Below the pieces are notes generated by a model. It made no database searches and was not told where the DNA came from. It worked only from the letters and a program-made list of their open reading frames with translations. The position numbers and the translations under genes were made by a program. Of a stretch of 64,000 nucleotides of DNA, positions 1 to 11,390 are shown in pieces. This DNA is from Martelella mediterranea DSM 17316 (lineage in GTDB: Bacteria > Pseudomonadota > Alphaproteobacteria > Rhizobiales > Rhizobiaceae). The stretch lies in the NCBI RefSeq assembly GCF_002043005.1, contig NZ_CP020330.1:248001-312000 (forward strand). The letters are read 5' to 3'. Every line of letters begins with the position of its first letter. The first letter of the stretch is position 1.

Positions 1-2207
<2,207 letters not shown>

Positions 2208-2220
2208 GGTCTTCCTTTCC

Positions 2221-3135
2221 TTATCTTCCATCTTTGACGATGCGGGTCCCGGCCCGCTTTTCCAGAATTGCGGTGGCCTGGTCGAGCCGGCCGATCCCGG
2301 CCAGTCCGCCATGGCTTGCGAAATCCGCCGCGGCCTTGATCTTCGGCCCCATTGACCCGGCCGGCAAATCGAGCGCACGGGCTTCCTCGCGCGTAAGTTC
2401 TGCAATCGCCGCCTCGTCCGGAGTGCCGAAACCGCGATAGACCGCGTCGACATCGGTCAGCAAAAGCAGGGCATCGGCCCCGAGTTGTTGCGCCAGAAGG
2501 GCGCTGGCGGCGTCCTTGTCGATCACCGCCTCGATGCCGGTCATGCTGCCATCGGGCAGGCGCAGCACGGGAATACCGCCGCCGCCGGTGCAGATCACGA
2601 TCACGCCCTGATCCAGCAGCAGCCGCAGCACGCGGATATCCGGGATTTCCTGCGGCGCGGGCGACGGCACGACCCTCCGCCACTTGTCGCCATCCTGCGC
2701 AATCGTCCAGCCGGCCGCCTTGGCGCGCGCCTCGGCCTCCTCGCGATCATAGACCGGCCCGATGAATTTTGTCGGCTTGCCGAAAGCCGGGTCGCGTGCG
2801 TCGACGACGACCTGGGTCAGGAGCGTGGCGACCGGCTTTGCACGATCGAGCGCGTTCTCCAGCTCCTGCTCTATCATATAGCCGATCATGCCGCCGGTTT
2901 CCGCGCCGAGCACGTCCAGCGGATAGGCCTCGTCCGGCTTGTAGGCAGCACCCTGCAGCGCCAGAAGGCCCACCTGCGGGCCGTTGCCATGGGTGACGAC
3001 CAGACGGTGGCCGGCCCTGACGATGGCGGCCAGCGCCTGCGCGGCCTCGCGGACATTGGCGCGCTGGTTTTCAGCCGTCAGAGGTTCGCCCCGTTTCAGG
3101 AGCGCATTGCCGCCCAGTGCCGCCACGACAAGCAT
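2221..3135 (-). CDS. arcC: Carbamate kinase
   Basis: Makes ATP from carbamoyl phosphate and ADP, the energy-yielding last step of the arginine deiminase pathway. 304 aa, the usual length. Amino-acid-kinase fold signatures are visible: GGNALL at the N terminus, [13 protein letters not shown] near residue 45, the GGGGIPV loop near 205 and a following EAVIDKD with the catalytic lysine region. ATG at 3135 follows the ornithine carbamoyltransferase stop by only 2 nt, and the SDR follows 13 nt later, so it is an internal operon gene. Catabolic role is supported by the ADI context rather than by sequence alone. Confidence 0.95.
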   Translation of the reverse strand: MLVVAALGGNALLKRGEPLTAENQRANVREAAQALAAIVRAGHRLVVTHGNGPQVGLLALQGAAYKPDEAYPLDVLGAETGGMIGYMIEQELENALDRAKPVATLLTQVVVDARDPAFGKPTKFIGPVYDREEAEARAKAAGWTIAQDGDKWRRVVPSPAPQEIPDIRVLRLLLDQGVIVICTGGGGIPVLRLPDGSMTGIEAVIDKDAASALLAQQLGADALLLLTDVDAVYRGFGTPDEAAIAELTREEARALDLPAGSMGPKIKAAADFASHGGLAGIGRLDQATAILEKRAGTRIVKDGR

Positions 3136-3137
3136 GG

Positions 3138-4139
3138 TCAACCTCCCAGCGTGGCGACGAGAACCGCCTTGATGGTGTGCATCCGGTTTTCCGCCTGATC
3201 GAAAACGATCGATGCCGGGCTTTCGAACACTTCCTCGGTGACCTCCATCGCATCGAGGCCGAACTGTTCCATGATTTCCTTGCCGACGCTGGTATCGGTG
3301 TTGTGGAAGGCCGGGAGGCAATGCATGAATTTCGTGCGCGGATTGCCGGTCTTTTCCATGACCTCCTTCGTGACCTGATAGGGCTTGAGAAGATCGATAC
3401 GCTCGGCCCATTTCTCCTTGGCTTCGCCCATGGAGACCCAGACATCGGTGTAGAGGAAATCCGCGCCCTTCACCGCCTCGTCCACATCCTGCGTCACGGT
3501 GATGCGCGCGCCGGTTTCCGCCGCGATACCTTCCGCCTCCTTGCGGATCGCCGCCGTCGGCCACAGGCTTTCCGGCGCGCAAAGCCGCACATCCATGCCC
3601 ATCTTGGCCCCGCCGATCAGCAGGCTGTCACCCATATTGTTGCCGGCATCGCCAAGGAAGCAATAGGAGACCTGATGCAACGGCTTTTCGGCGTGCTCCT
3701 GCATGGTCAGGAAGTCGGCGAGAATCTGCGTCGGATGGAACTCATCCGTCAGTCCGTTATAGACCGGCACACCCGACCATTTGGCGAGCGTCTGCACCAC
3801 TTCCTGCCCGAAGCCGCGATATTCGATCGCATCATAGACGCGGCCGAGCACCCTTGCGGTGTCCTTGACGGTTTCCTTGTGGCCCATGTGATTGCCGGAC
3901 GGGCCGAGATAGGTGACCGTCGCCCCCTGATCATGGGCCGCCACTTCGAAGCCGACGCGGGTGCGGGTGCTGTCCTTTTCGAAGATCAGCGCGATTTCCT
4001 TGCCCTTTAGCGTCGGCACCTCGGTGCCTGAATATTTCGCGGTCTTCAGATCGGCCGCGAGCTTCAGAAGGAAGGCGATTTCCTGCGGGTTGAAATCGCG
4101 CAGGGTCAGGAAATGGCGGTTCTTCAGATTGTAAGCCAT
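3138..4139 (-). CDS. arcB: Catabolic ornithine carbamoyltransferase
   Basis: Splits citrulline with phosphate into ornithine and carbamoyl phosphate in the arginine deiminase pathway. 333 aa. Carbamoyl-phosphate motif STRTR near residue 56, [12 protein letters not shown] near 135, and the ornithine-binding HCLP motif (MHCLPAFHN) near 275. The ATG has a strong AGGAGATAAACC leader. The 333-residue length and placement between arcA and arcC, each within about 11 nt, mark it as the catabolic enzyme; a separate anabolic argF is expected elsewhere. Confidence 0.95.
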   Translation of the reverse strand: MAYNLKNRHFLTLRDFNPQEIAFLLKLAADLKTAKYSGTEVPTLKGKEIALIFEKDSTRTRVGFEVAAHDQGATVTYLGPSGNHMGHKETVKDTARVLGRVYDAIEYRGFGQEVVQTLAKWSGVPVYNGLTDEFHPTQILADFLTMQEHAEKPLHQVSYCFLGDAGNNMGDSLLIGGAKMGMDVRLCAPESLWPTAAIRKEAEGIAAETGARITVTQDVDEAVKGADFLYTDVWVSMGEAKEKWAERIDLLKPYQVTKEVMEKTGNPRTKFMHCLPAFHNTDTSVGKEIMEQFGLDAMEVTEEVFESPASIVFDQAENRMHTIKAVLVATLGG

Positions 4140-4150
4140 GGTTTATCTCC

Positions 4151-5380
4151 TCAGGCCGGATCGCGCATCGTCGGGCAGGACATGCAGCGGCTGCCGCCGC
4201 GCCCGCGCCCGAGTTCCGCGCCAGGCAGCTCGATCACCTCGATGCCTTCGGCGCGCAGCGCCGCATTGGTATCGTCGTTGCGGTCATAGCCCATCACTAC
4301 ACCGGGCCGCAGCGCCAGCACGTTGTTGCCGTCGTTCCACTGCTCGCGCGACTGCTCGAACGGATCGCTGCCGCCGGTGGGAATGACCTTCAGCCGCTTG
4401 AAGCCCATCGCATCGGCCACGACCTCGAACAGCGGGCGGGTGTCATGGCGCATGTCGATCGGCTTGCCGCCCTCGCCGGGATGCAGGTCGTAGCAGGTCA
4501 TTTCTTCCGCAACTTCCTTGAAGCTGGTCACGACATCGCCGCCGCAGAAGGTGAAGACCGTGTCGAGATGCATGGCGGAACGTTCCTTCGGCATCTGGCA
4601 GGCGATCACCCGTTCGGCGCGGCCCTGGCTGAACAGCGCCTCGGCCAGAAGCCCCACGGCTTGCGGCGAGGTGCGCTCGCCCATGCCGACCAGAACCAGG
4701 CCGTTGCCGACCGGCATCTGGTCGCCGCCTTCAAGCGTGGCAAGCCCGTGATCGGCCAGCGGATCGCCCCAGATCACCTCGACCTTGCCGGCGAATTTCG
4801 GATGGTACCGGTAGATCGCAGCGGTCAGCAGGGTCTCGGGGCGGCGCGCCTGCCAGTACATCGGGTTCAGCGTGACGCCGCCATAGAGCCAGGCCGAGTT
4901 GTCGCGGGTGAACAGAAAATTCGGCAAAGGCGGCAGGATGAAGCCGTGATAGCCGAGATAGCTGCCGAACATGCCATCGGCGGCAAACGGCAGATCGGCG
5001 ACCGTCAGCCCGCCGATCAGATATTCGGCCAGCGTGGCACCAGGCAGCGTGTCCATCCAGCCCCGCAGTTCCTTCTGCATGCCGATGCCGACATGCTGGG
5101 CCGAAATACGGTGATCGAGCACCCATTTGCGAGCCTCGGGATTGTCCAGAACCTCGGCCAGCATCGCGCCGGTTTCCAGCACCTCGACGCCCTCATTGCG
5201 CATCGCCTCGCCAAAGGCGTCGTGATCCTTCTGCGCCTGCTTGACCCAGAACACGTCGTCGAAAAGCAATTGTTCGCAATTGTCGGGCGTCAGCCGCCGG
5301 TGCGCCAGCCCGGGCCGGCAGATGATCACCTGCCGCAACCGGCCACTCTCGGAATGAACCCCTAATTCATGCGTGGTCAT
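4151..5380 (-). CDS. arcA: Arginine deiminase
   Basis: Hydrolyses arginine to citrulline and ammonia. 409 aa from the chosen start. Guanidino-modifying-enzyme features: [36 protein letters not shown], the catalytic His in [13 protein letters not shown], and the C-terminal nucleophile Cys in GGSRCMSCP near residue 399. ATG at 5380 ([11 protein letters not shown]) is preferred to the ATG six codons upstream because the homologous region starts here and AAAGAG lies about 10 nt before it. It follows the transporter gene by 14 nt and precedes arcB by 11 nt. Confidence 0.95.
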   Translation of the reverse strand: MTTHELGVHSESGRLRQVIICRPGLAHRRLTPDNCEQLLFDDVFWVKQAQKDHDAFGEAMRNEGVEVLETGAMLAEVLDNPEARKWVLDHRISAQHVGIGMQKELRGWMDTLPGATLAEYLIGGLTVADLPFAADGMFGSYLGYHGFILPPLPNFLFTRDNSAWLYGGVTLNPMYWQARRPETLLTAAIYRYHPKFAGKVEVIWGDPLADHGLATLEGGDQMPVGNGLVLVGMGERTSPQAVGLLAEALFSQGRAERVIACQMPKERSAMHLDTVFTFCGGDVVTSFKEVAEEMTCYDLHPGEGGKPIDMRHDTRPLFEVVADAMGFKRLKVIPTGGSDPFEQSREQWNDGNNVLALRPGVVMGYDRNDDTNAALRAEGIEVIELPGAELGRGRGGSRCMSCPTMRDPA

Positions 5381-5394
5381 GAGCGACCGCTCTT

Positions 5395-6843
5395 TCAAAA
5401 CAATGCACCGATACTCAGCACGACCGAGATGAAGATCAGCAGGATCAGCATCAGCGGCCAGATGAAGACAATCCAGCGGTCATAGGACACCCGCCCGATG
5501 GCAAGCCCGCCAATGACCACTGCGAAGGTCGGGTTGATCAGGTTCACCAGCCCGTTTGCGGACTGATAGGCCGTGACCACAAGGTCGCGGCCGACGCCGG
5601 CAAAGTCGGAAAGCGGCGCCAGAATGGGCATCGACAGCACCGCCAGACCCGATGATGACGGGACGAAGAAGCTCATGCCGAGCTCGATCCAGAACATCAC
5701 ATTGATGAAGGCCAGCTCGCCGAGCCCGCCAAGCGTCTGTTCGGCGCCGTGCAGGATCGTGTCGGCGATCAGCCCGTTCTCCATGATGACGACGATGCCG
5801 CGCGCCAGCCCGACCACGAGCGCTACGCCCAGAAGATCGCGCGCGCCGTCAACGAAATTACCGGTGAGGTGTTTTTCGCCCTGCCGCGAGATCAGTCCGA
5901 TGACGATGGCCGAACCGAGGAACAGCGCGCTCATCCGCGCCATCCACCAGCCCTGGCTGGAAACGCCCCAGATCATCACCGCGAAGGTGGCGGCGAAGAT
6001 CACCAGAACGATCTTCTGGATGCCGCTCAGCTTCGCCTCGATCTCTTCCCCGGACCTGTCCTGAAGAAAGAGCTTTTTATGCGCTTCAAGCTGTTTGGCG
6101 ACGACCGAGCGCGACGGGTCGGTCCTGACCCGATGGGCATAGCGCATGACATAGGCCGCGCAGATCGCAAGACCGCCGAGCAGTAGCACCAACCGCAGGA
6201 TCAGTCCGTCGGTGAAGGGAATGCTTGCCGCATTGGAGGCAATCACGGTGGCGAAGGGGTTGATCGTCGATCCGAGCACGCCGATGCCCGCGCCGATCAG
6301 GATGATCGCGACGCCCGTCACCGCGTCGTAGCCCGCCGCGATCATGACCGGGATCAGGATCGCGTAGAAGGCCAGCGTCTCCTCGGCCATGCCATAGGTG
6401 GTGCCCCCCAGCGCGAAAAGACCCATCATGATCGGAATGATCCATATCTGGTGTCCCTTCATGTCGAACATCGCCGCCCTGATCCCCTTGTCGATCGCGC
6501 CGGTGGCATTCACCACGCCGAGGAAGCCGCCGAGAAACAGGACGAACAGCGCCACGTCGATGGCGTTGGCCGCATAGCTGTCGGGATTGTAAAAGCCGGC
6601 AATGGGCGCCAGCATCACGTCGACGAAGCCCTGCGGGTTGGGATCGACCTCGTGATAGGTGCCGGCGACCGCGATTTCGCGCCCGACCTCCTCATTCATC
6701 ACCCGGTCATACTGGCCGGCCGGAATGATCCAGGTCAGCGCGGCCACGAACACGATCAGAAGAAACAGGATCGTGTAGGCTGTCGGAAAACGGGATGTAA
6801 GCTCTGGCGCCGGTTCGCCCGGCGGCGTGGTCTGATCGGTCAT
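5395..6843 (-). CDS. YfcC/DcuC-family transporter, probable arginine/ornithine exchanger
   Basis: Integral membrane protein of 482 aa with about 12 hydrophobic segments, starting with a short polar tail and a first helix [25 protein letters not shown], typical of the YfcC (C4-dicarboxylate anaerobic carrier-like) family. Other segments include [21 protein letters not shown] and [13 protein letters not shown]. As first gene of the arc operon it occupies the place of ArcD, so arginine/ornithine exchange is the likely job; family members also carry other amino or dicarboxylic acids. ATG at 6843 has GGAGGACC upstream; the extra upstream in-frame codons run antisense through the PfpI gene and are not coding. 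Confidence 0.85.
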   Translation of the reverse strand: MTDQTTPPGEPAPELTSRFPTAYTILFLLIVFVAALTWIIPAGQYDRVMNEEVGREIAVAGTYHEVDPNPQGFVDVMLAPIAGFYNPDSYAANAIDVALFVLFLGGFLGVVNATGAIDKGIRAAMFDMKGHQIWIIPIMMGLFALGGTTYGMAEETLAFYAILIPVMIAAGYDAVTGVAIILIGAGIGVLGSTINPFATVIASNAASIPFTDGLILRLVLLLGGLAICAAYVMRYAHRVRTDPSRSVVAKQLEAHKKLFLQDRSGEEIEAKLSGIQKIVLVIFAATFAVMIWGVSSQGWWMARMSALFLGSAIVIGLISRQGEKHLTGNFVDGARDLLGVALVVGLARGIVVIMENGLIADTILHGAEQTLGGLGELAFINVMFWIELGMSFFVPSSSGLAVLSMPILAPLSDFAGVGRDLVVTAYQSANGLVNLINPTFAVVIGGLAIGRVSYDRWIVFIWPLMLILLIFISVVLSIGALF

Positions 6844-7152
6844 GTGCGGTCCTCCGGCTGACAAGGGAGCTCCCCCGGCTTGCGCCCTGAAGGGTCCTTT
6901 CGAAATGGACCTGAGCCGAATTCCCGCGGCATCGCATTGACCGAGGTTAACGCCCGCCAACAAGCCGCCTTCGGCATCCTGGTTAATTCCAAAGCCGAAA
7001 ACCCGGCATAGGGCCGTTCTGATTTCCCGCGCCGAACCATTGCGCGGCGCGTCGAAAATTTGGAACGCCCGCGCCTTTGAGGCGTTTACCCGGCAGATGG
7101 CGAAGCCCGGAAGGGCCGCCGCCTTGAACGCGAAACAACACAGGAGGCCACC
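6844..7152. promoter_or_regulatory. Divergent intergenic region between the arc operon and the PfpI gene
   Basis: 309 bp without a plausible gene. It must carry the arc operon promoter (minus) and the promoter of the PfpI gene (plus). The clearest signal is an FNR/FixK-like box at 6937-6950, listed separately. An AGGAGG at 7142-7147 is the ribosome-binding site of the plus-strand gene. I see no other confident signal. Confidence 0.5.
6937..6950. promoter_or_regulatory. FNR/FixK-like anaerobox upstream of the arc operon
   Basis: TTGAC-CGAG-GTTAA matches the FNR/FixK consensus TTGAY-N4-RTCAA at all but one position. It lies 94 nt before the arcD-type ATG, compatible with activation of a promoter from about -41. 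Arginine deiminase operons are commonly induced by oxygen limitation through FNR-family proteins, which supports the call; it is a single pattern match without a mapped promoter. Confidence 0.5.
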
Positions 7153-7713
7153 ATGCCTGGCATTACGCAATCCAAGATTCTTATTCTGGCCACCAATGGT
7201 TATGAACGCTCCGAACTGCGCGTGCCCCTCGATAGCCTGAAGCAGAAGGGGGCATCCGTGACCATCGCGTCCCTCGAAAAGGGCCCGATCAAGAGCTGGG
7301 ACGAGAAGGACTGGGGCGACAGCGTCGACGCCGACCTGACGGTGGATGACGTCAATGTCGCCGATTATGACGCGATCGTGCTGCCGGGCGGCCAGATCAA
7401 CCCGGATGTGTTGCGCACCAGCGACAAGGCTGTCGCGATCGTCAAGGAATTCGTCAGAACCGGCCGCATCGTCGCTGCCATCTGCCATGGCCCGTGGATG
7501 CTGGTCGAGGCCGATGTGCTGAAGGGGCGCGAGGCGACTTCCTATCCCTCGATCCGCACCGACATGAAAAATGCCGGCGCCAACTGGGTCGACCGCGAGG
7601 TGGTCACCGACAACGGCATCATCACGTCTCGCAACCCCAAGGACCTGCCGGCCTTCGTGGACAAGATCGTCGAGGAGGTCGAAGAAGGCCGCCATCCGCG
7701 CAAGGCCGCCTGA
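7153..7713 (+). CDS. DJ-1/PfpI family protein (YhbO-like)
   Basis: 186-residue type 1 glutamine-amidotransferase-like protein. The nucleophile elbow AAICHGPWMLVEA holds the reactive Cys near residue 113, with the conserved acidic residue in the early LATNGYERSEL segment (E near 18) and the GGQINPD loop. Family members are deglycases/stress proteins or chaperones, acting in the cytoplasm; exact activity is debated. ATG is preceded by AGGAGG. Single-gene unit followed by a strong terminator. Confidence 0.92.
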   Translation: MPGITQSKILILATNGYERSELRVPLDSLKQKGASVTIASLEKGPIKSWDEKDWGDSVDADLTVDDVNVADYDAIVLPGGQINPDVLRTSDKAVAIVKEFVRTGRIVAAICHGPWMLVEADVLKGREATSYPSIRTDMKNAGANWVDREVVTDNGIITSRNPKDLPAFVDKIVEEVEEGRHPRKAA

Positions 7714-7760
7714 GGGAAGTCCTGCCAAATGTGGTCATCTGTCAGCAAGATGGCCTCAGC

Positions 7761-7790
7761 GACCCGGGCCCAGGCCCGGGTCTTTTTTTT
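7761..7790 (+). terminator. Rho-independent terminator of the PfpI gene
   Basis: Perfect 10-bp stem GACCCGGGCC / GGCCCGGGTC (7761-7770 and 7773-7782) followed by eight T. Lies between the convergent PfpI and rfbA genes; the T run makes it a plus-strand terminator. Confidence 0.93.
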
Positions 7791-7809
7791 CGCTCAAGTT
7801 GAGCGCGGA

Positions 7810-8700
7810 TCAGCCGAGTTGATGCTCCGCTGTCAGCAATTCGAAAAGATATCTTCCATAGTCGGTCTTGCGGAAGGTCTCGGCGTGCTGGCGCAGCATT
7901 TCCGCATCGATCCAGCCGTTGCGATAGGCGATCTCTTCCGGACAGCCGGACTGCATGCCCTGGCGCACCGAAAGCGTGCGCACGAAATTGCCGGCATCGA
8001 GCAGGCTCGAATGCGTGCCGGTATCAAGCCAGGCATAGCCGCGCCCCATCCGTTCCACCGCGAGCTTGCCCTCGTGCAGATAGCTCTCCAGCAGCGTGAC
8101 GATTTCCAGTTCGCCGCGCGGCGATGGCTTGACGGCGCGGGCGCGTTCCGGGGCCTCGCCATCAAGGAAATAAAGCCCCGTCACGGCATAATGCGAGGGC
8201 GGCACCTCCGGCTTCTCGATGATCTGGCTCGCCTTGCCTTCCCTGTCGAAGGCGACCACGCCGTAGCGCTCGGGATCGGCGACGTGATAGCCGAACACCG
8301 TGCCGCCGGATGTCTTGGCATCGGCCGCGGCCAGCAGTTCCGGCAGGCCATGGCCGAAGAAGATGTTGTCGCCAAGCGTCATCGCCGATGGCGCGCCATC
8401 GAGGAAATCTTCCGCGAGAATATAGGCCTGCGCAAGTCCATCCGGGGACGGCTGGGTAATGAAGGTGAGGCTCAGGCCCCACTGGCTGCCATCGCCCAGA
8501 AGCCGCTTGAACTGGTCCTGATCGTCCGGCGTGGTGATGATCGCGATCTCGCGGATGCCCGTCAACATCAGCACCGACAGCGGATAATAGATCATCGGCT
8601 TGTCGTAGATCGGCATCAATTGCTTCGAAACCGCCATCGTCAGCGGATAAAGCCGCGTGCCCGACCCGCCGGCCAGAATAATGCCCTTGCGTGGCTTCAT
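7810..8700 (-). CDS. rfbA: Glucose-1-phosphate thymidylyltransferase
   Basis: First step of dTDP-L-rhamnose synthesis: dTTP plus glucose-1-phosphate to dTDP-glucose. 296 aa, typical. Nucleotidyltransferase signature GIILAGGSGTRLYPLT at residues 6-21, followed by KQLMPIYDKPMIYYPLS, and GDNIFFGHGL near residue 108. Last gene of the minus-strand rfbC-B-D-A operon; its ATG overlaps the rfbD stop (ATGA). Confidence 0.97.
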   Translation of the reverse strand: MKPRKGIILAGGSGTRLYPLTMAVSKQLMPIYDKPMIYYPLSVLMLTGIREIAIITTPDDQDQFKRLLGDGSQWGLSLTFITQPSPDGLAQAYILAEDFLDGAPSAMTLGDNIFFGHGLPELLAAADAKTSGGTVFGYHVADPERYGVVAFDREGKASQIIEKPEVPPSHYAVTGLYFLDGEAPERARAVKPSPRGELEIVTLLESYLHEGKLAVERMGRGYAWLDTGTHSSLLDAGNFVRTLSVRQGMQSGCPEEIAYRNGWIDAEMLRQHAETFRKTDYGRYLFELLTAEHQLG

Positions 8701-9545
8701 GATATTGCCCCCAGTTCAGTCAACACTTGCGCGAGATCCGCCCGCCAGTCCGGTCGCGCGAGACCAAAGGCGGACAGCGCCGAACAATCGAGCCGCGAAT
8801 TCAGCGGCCGCTTGGCCGGAGTCGGATAATCCGAGGTCGGAATATCCGTGACCGTGACCGCCCTGCCCGCCATTTCGAAGATCGCGCGCGCGAAATCGGC
8901 CCAGCTCGTATCCGGCGCGCCGGAGAAATGATAAATCCCGGATTTTTCCGGGTTGTTGATCAGCTGCTCGGCCATCACCTTGCAGGCAAGCGCGATCGCG
9001 CGCGCCGAGGTCGGCCCGCCGATCTGATCGGCGACGATGGTCAGGCTGTCGCGGCTTTCGGCGAGCCGCAACATGGTCTTGACGAAATTGCCGCCATGAG
9101 CGGAAAACACCCAGCTTGTGCGCAGCACCGCGAACGGGCCGCCCGCGCGCACCACAAGCTGTTCGCCGGCAAGCTTGGTGCGGCCATAGGCGCCGAGCGG
9201 CGCCGTCGGATCGTCCGGCGAAAACGGCTTCTCGCCCGTGCCGGCGAAAACGTAATCGGTCGAAATGTGAACAAACGGAATGCCGAGCCCCGCTGCCGCG
9301 CGCGCCATCGCGCCGGGCGCCGTGGCGTTGACGTTCAGCGCCGTTTCCTCATCGCTCTCGGCTTTGTCCACCGCGGTATAGGCGGCTGCGTTGATGACGG
9401 CGGCAGGCCTGTGCTCGGTAATTGCCGCGGCGCAGGCGGCGGGGTTCGCCAGATCGGCCTCCTGCCGCGACAGGAACACCGCATCCGGCAGGATTCGCTT
9501 CAGCTCGGTCGCGACCTGGCCGGATTCTCCGAAAACCAGGATCAT
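8697..9545 (-). CDS. rfbD: dTDP-4-dehydrorhamnose reductase
   Basis: Final NADPH-dependent reduction to dTDP-L-rhamnose. 282 aa. Short N-terminal cofactor motif [15 protein letters not shown] near residue 100, and [10 protein letters not shown] containing the YxxxK pair. ATG at 9545 chosen because it starts the Rossmann strand ([10 protein letters not shown]) and overlaps the rfbB stop by ATGA. Confidence 0.96.
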   Translation of the reverse strand: MILVFGESGQVATELKRILPDAVFLSRQEADLANPAACAAAITEHRPAAVINAAAYTAVDKAESDEETALNVNATAPGAMARAAAGLGIPFVHISTDYVFAGTGEKPFSPDDPTAPLGAYGRTKLAGEQLVVRAGGPFAVLRTSWVFSAHGGNFVKTMLRLAESRDSLTIVADQIGGPTSARAIALACKVMAEQLINNPEKSGIYHFSGAPDTSWADFARAIFEMAGRAVTVTDIPTSDYPTPAKRPLNSRLDCSALSAFGLARPDWRADLAQVLTELGAIS

Positions 9546-10585
9546 GCCTTCACCCCGAGCCGCTGGCCGACGCCCTTGCGGCTTTGCAACGCCTGCCACC
9601 ATGCCTCATTGTCGAGATACCACGCGACGGTCTTCGCAAGCCCCTCCTCGACGCTGACCGAGGGGCGCCAGCCGAGCTCCGCGCCGATCCGCGCCGGATC
9701 GATCGCATAGCGCAAATCATGGCCCGGCCGGTCTGTGACGAAGGTGATGAGATCGGCATAGCTGCCGTTTTCCCGCGGCCGCTTCTCGTCCAGAATGGCG
9801 CAGATGGTGCGCACCAGTTCCAGATTGGTGCGCTCGTTCTCGCCGCCGACATTGTAGCTGCGGCCGACCTTGCCCTTGGTGATCACGGTCAAAAGCGCGT
9901 CGGCATGGTCTTCGACATAGAGCCAGTCGCGAATGTTCTCACCCTTGCCATAGACCGGGATCGCCTTGCCGGCGAGCGCATTGAGGATCACCACCGGGAT
10001 CAGCTTTTCGGGGAAGTGATAGGGCCCGTAATTGTTGGAGCAGTTGGTGACCAGCACCGGCAGGCCATAGGTCTCGTGCCAGGCGCGCACCAGATGGTCG
10101 GATGCCGCCTTGGAGGCCGAATAGGGCGAGCGCGGATCGTAGGGCGTCTCTTCGGTGAACATGCCCTCCGGACCAAGCGAGCCGAACACCTCATCAGTCG
10201 AGATATGGTGGAAGCGGAAGCTCTCGGGCCGGCCACGGGCGACCCAATAGGCGCGCGCCGCCTCCAGCATGTTGTAGGTGCCGTTGATATTGGTCTCGAT
10301 GAAATCGCCCGGCCCGTCGATCGACCGGTCGACATGGCTTTCGGCCGCCAGATGCATGACGGCGTCGGGCTGATGGTTGGCAAACACGCGATCGAGTGCC
10401 CCGCGATCGCGGATATCGGCCTGCTCGAAGGCGTAAAGCGGGCTGTCGGCCACGCTTGCGACATTGTCGAGACAGGCGGCATAGGTGAGCGCATCGAGAT
10501 TGACGACGTGAAAGCCGCGCGCGACGGCAAGCCGCACCACGGCCGAACCGATAAAGCCTGCCCCGCCGGTGACCAGGAGTTTCAT
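9542..10585 (-). CDS. rfbB: dTDP-glucose 4,6-dehydratase
   Basis: Converts dTDP-glucose to dTDP-4-keto-6-deoxyglucose with bound NAD. 347 aa. Extended-SDR features: GGAGFIGSA at residues 7-15, [12 protein letters not shown] near 80, STDEVFG near 135 and [12 protein letters not shown] with the YxxxK pair. Starts 9 nt after the rfbC stop; ATGA overlap with rfbD. Confidence 0.97.
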   Translation of the reverse strand: MKLLVTGGAGFIGSAVVRLAVARGFHVVNLDALTYAACLDNVASVADSPLYAFEQADIRDRGALDRVFANHQPDAVMHLAAESHVDRSIDGPGDFIETNINGTYNMLEAARAYWVARGRPESFRFHHISTDEVFGSLGPEGMFTEETPYDPRSPYSASKAASDHLVRAWHETYGLPVLVTNCSNNYGPYHFPEKLIPVVILNALAGKAIPVYGKGENIRDWLYVEDHADALLTVITKGKVGRSYNVGGENERTNLELVRTICAILDEKRPRENGSYADLITFVTDRPGHDLRYAIDPARIGAELGWRPSVSVEEGLAKTVAWYLDNEAWWQALQSRKGVGQRLGVKA

Positions 10586-10594
10586 GAGCGGACC

Positions 10595-11152
10595 TCAGAA
10601 TGTGAAGGGATTGTCGAAATCCGCAAAGGACGGCGCATCGCGATCCTTGGCGGAAACGGTGAAGTCGATATCCTTGAGCGGCCAGTCGATGCCGATATCA
10701 GGGTCGTCGAAGCGTACGCTGCCGTCGCATTCCGGCGCATAGTAATCCGAGCACTTGTAGATGATCTCGGTATCGGGCTCCAGCGTCATGAAGCCATGCA
10801 GAAAGCCTTCGGGGATCAGCAACTGCTTGCCATTGTCGAAGGAAAGCTCCGCCCCGAACCACTGGCCGAAGGTCGGCGAGCCCTTGCGCGCATCCACCGC
10901 CACATCAAAGAGCCGGCCCCGTCCGCACCGCACCAGCTTCGCCTGCGCATGCGGCGGCGCCTGAAAATGCAGCCCCCGCACCGTGCCCACCGTCTTGGAA
11001 AGCGAATGATTGTCCTGAACGAAATCGATATCGATGCCGTGGCCGGCAAGCACCTTGCGATTCCAGCTTTCGGAGAAGAACCCGCGCTCATCGCCAAAAC
11101 GGCGGGGCGTGATGAGCAGAAGCCCTGCAATGTCGAGTTTCTGAATGTCCAT
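10595..11152 (-). CDS. rfbC: dTDP-4-dehydrorhamnose 3,5-epimerase
   Basis: Cupin-type epimerase of the rhamnose pathway, 185 aa from the chosen ATG. RGFFSESWN, VQDNHSLSK, and GTVRGLHFQ with the catalytic His are present, as is the IPEGFLHGF core strand. The start at 11152 is preferred because the upstream in-frame Met codons lack a ribosome-binding site and family similarity begins at MDIQKLDI; a longer start at 11173 cannot be excluded. First gene of rfbCBDA. Confidence 0.95.
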   Translation of the reverse strand: MDIQKLDIAGLLLITPRRFGDERGFFSESWNRKVLAGHGIDIDFVQDNHSLSKTVGTVRGLHFQAPPHAQAKLVRCGRGRLFDVAVDARKGSPTFGQWFGAELSFDNGKQLLIPEGFLHGFMTLEPDTEIIYKCSDYYAPECDGSVRFDDPDIGIDWPLKDIDFTVSAKDRDAPSFADFDNPFTF

Positions 11153-11390
11153 GGCCGGCCCCCGGTCTCGCATAAAATTCCCGTGCTTCCGATTACACGA
11201 GGTGGCGAGGGGGAACAAGTTGCCTTCGCAAATTGCTATATGATGTTTCAATGTCAGACTCGCGGCGTGGATTATATGTGGACTTACGCGGTCCGCCCTG
11301 CTGAGCTGTCGCCTTTGCGCTCCCTGGCCATAGGCAGACGCATGTGAAATCCTGTAAGGGAATATCGGTGAACATCAGGAACGCGTTGCC
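11153..11390. promoter_or_regulatory. Divergent promoter region, rfbC / glycosyltransferase
   Basis: 238 bp between divergent starts. Moderately AT-rich near 11220-11285. No clear operator palindrome seen. An AGGA at 11377-11380 serves the TTG-started glycosyltransferase. Confidence 0.4.

Noticed and set aside
6844..7728. Upstream extension of the YfcC-type transporter frame
   Set aside because: It runs antisense through the PfpI gene; a good ribosome-binding site marks the ATG at 6843.
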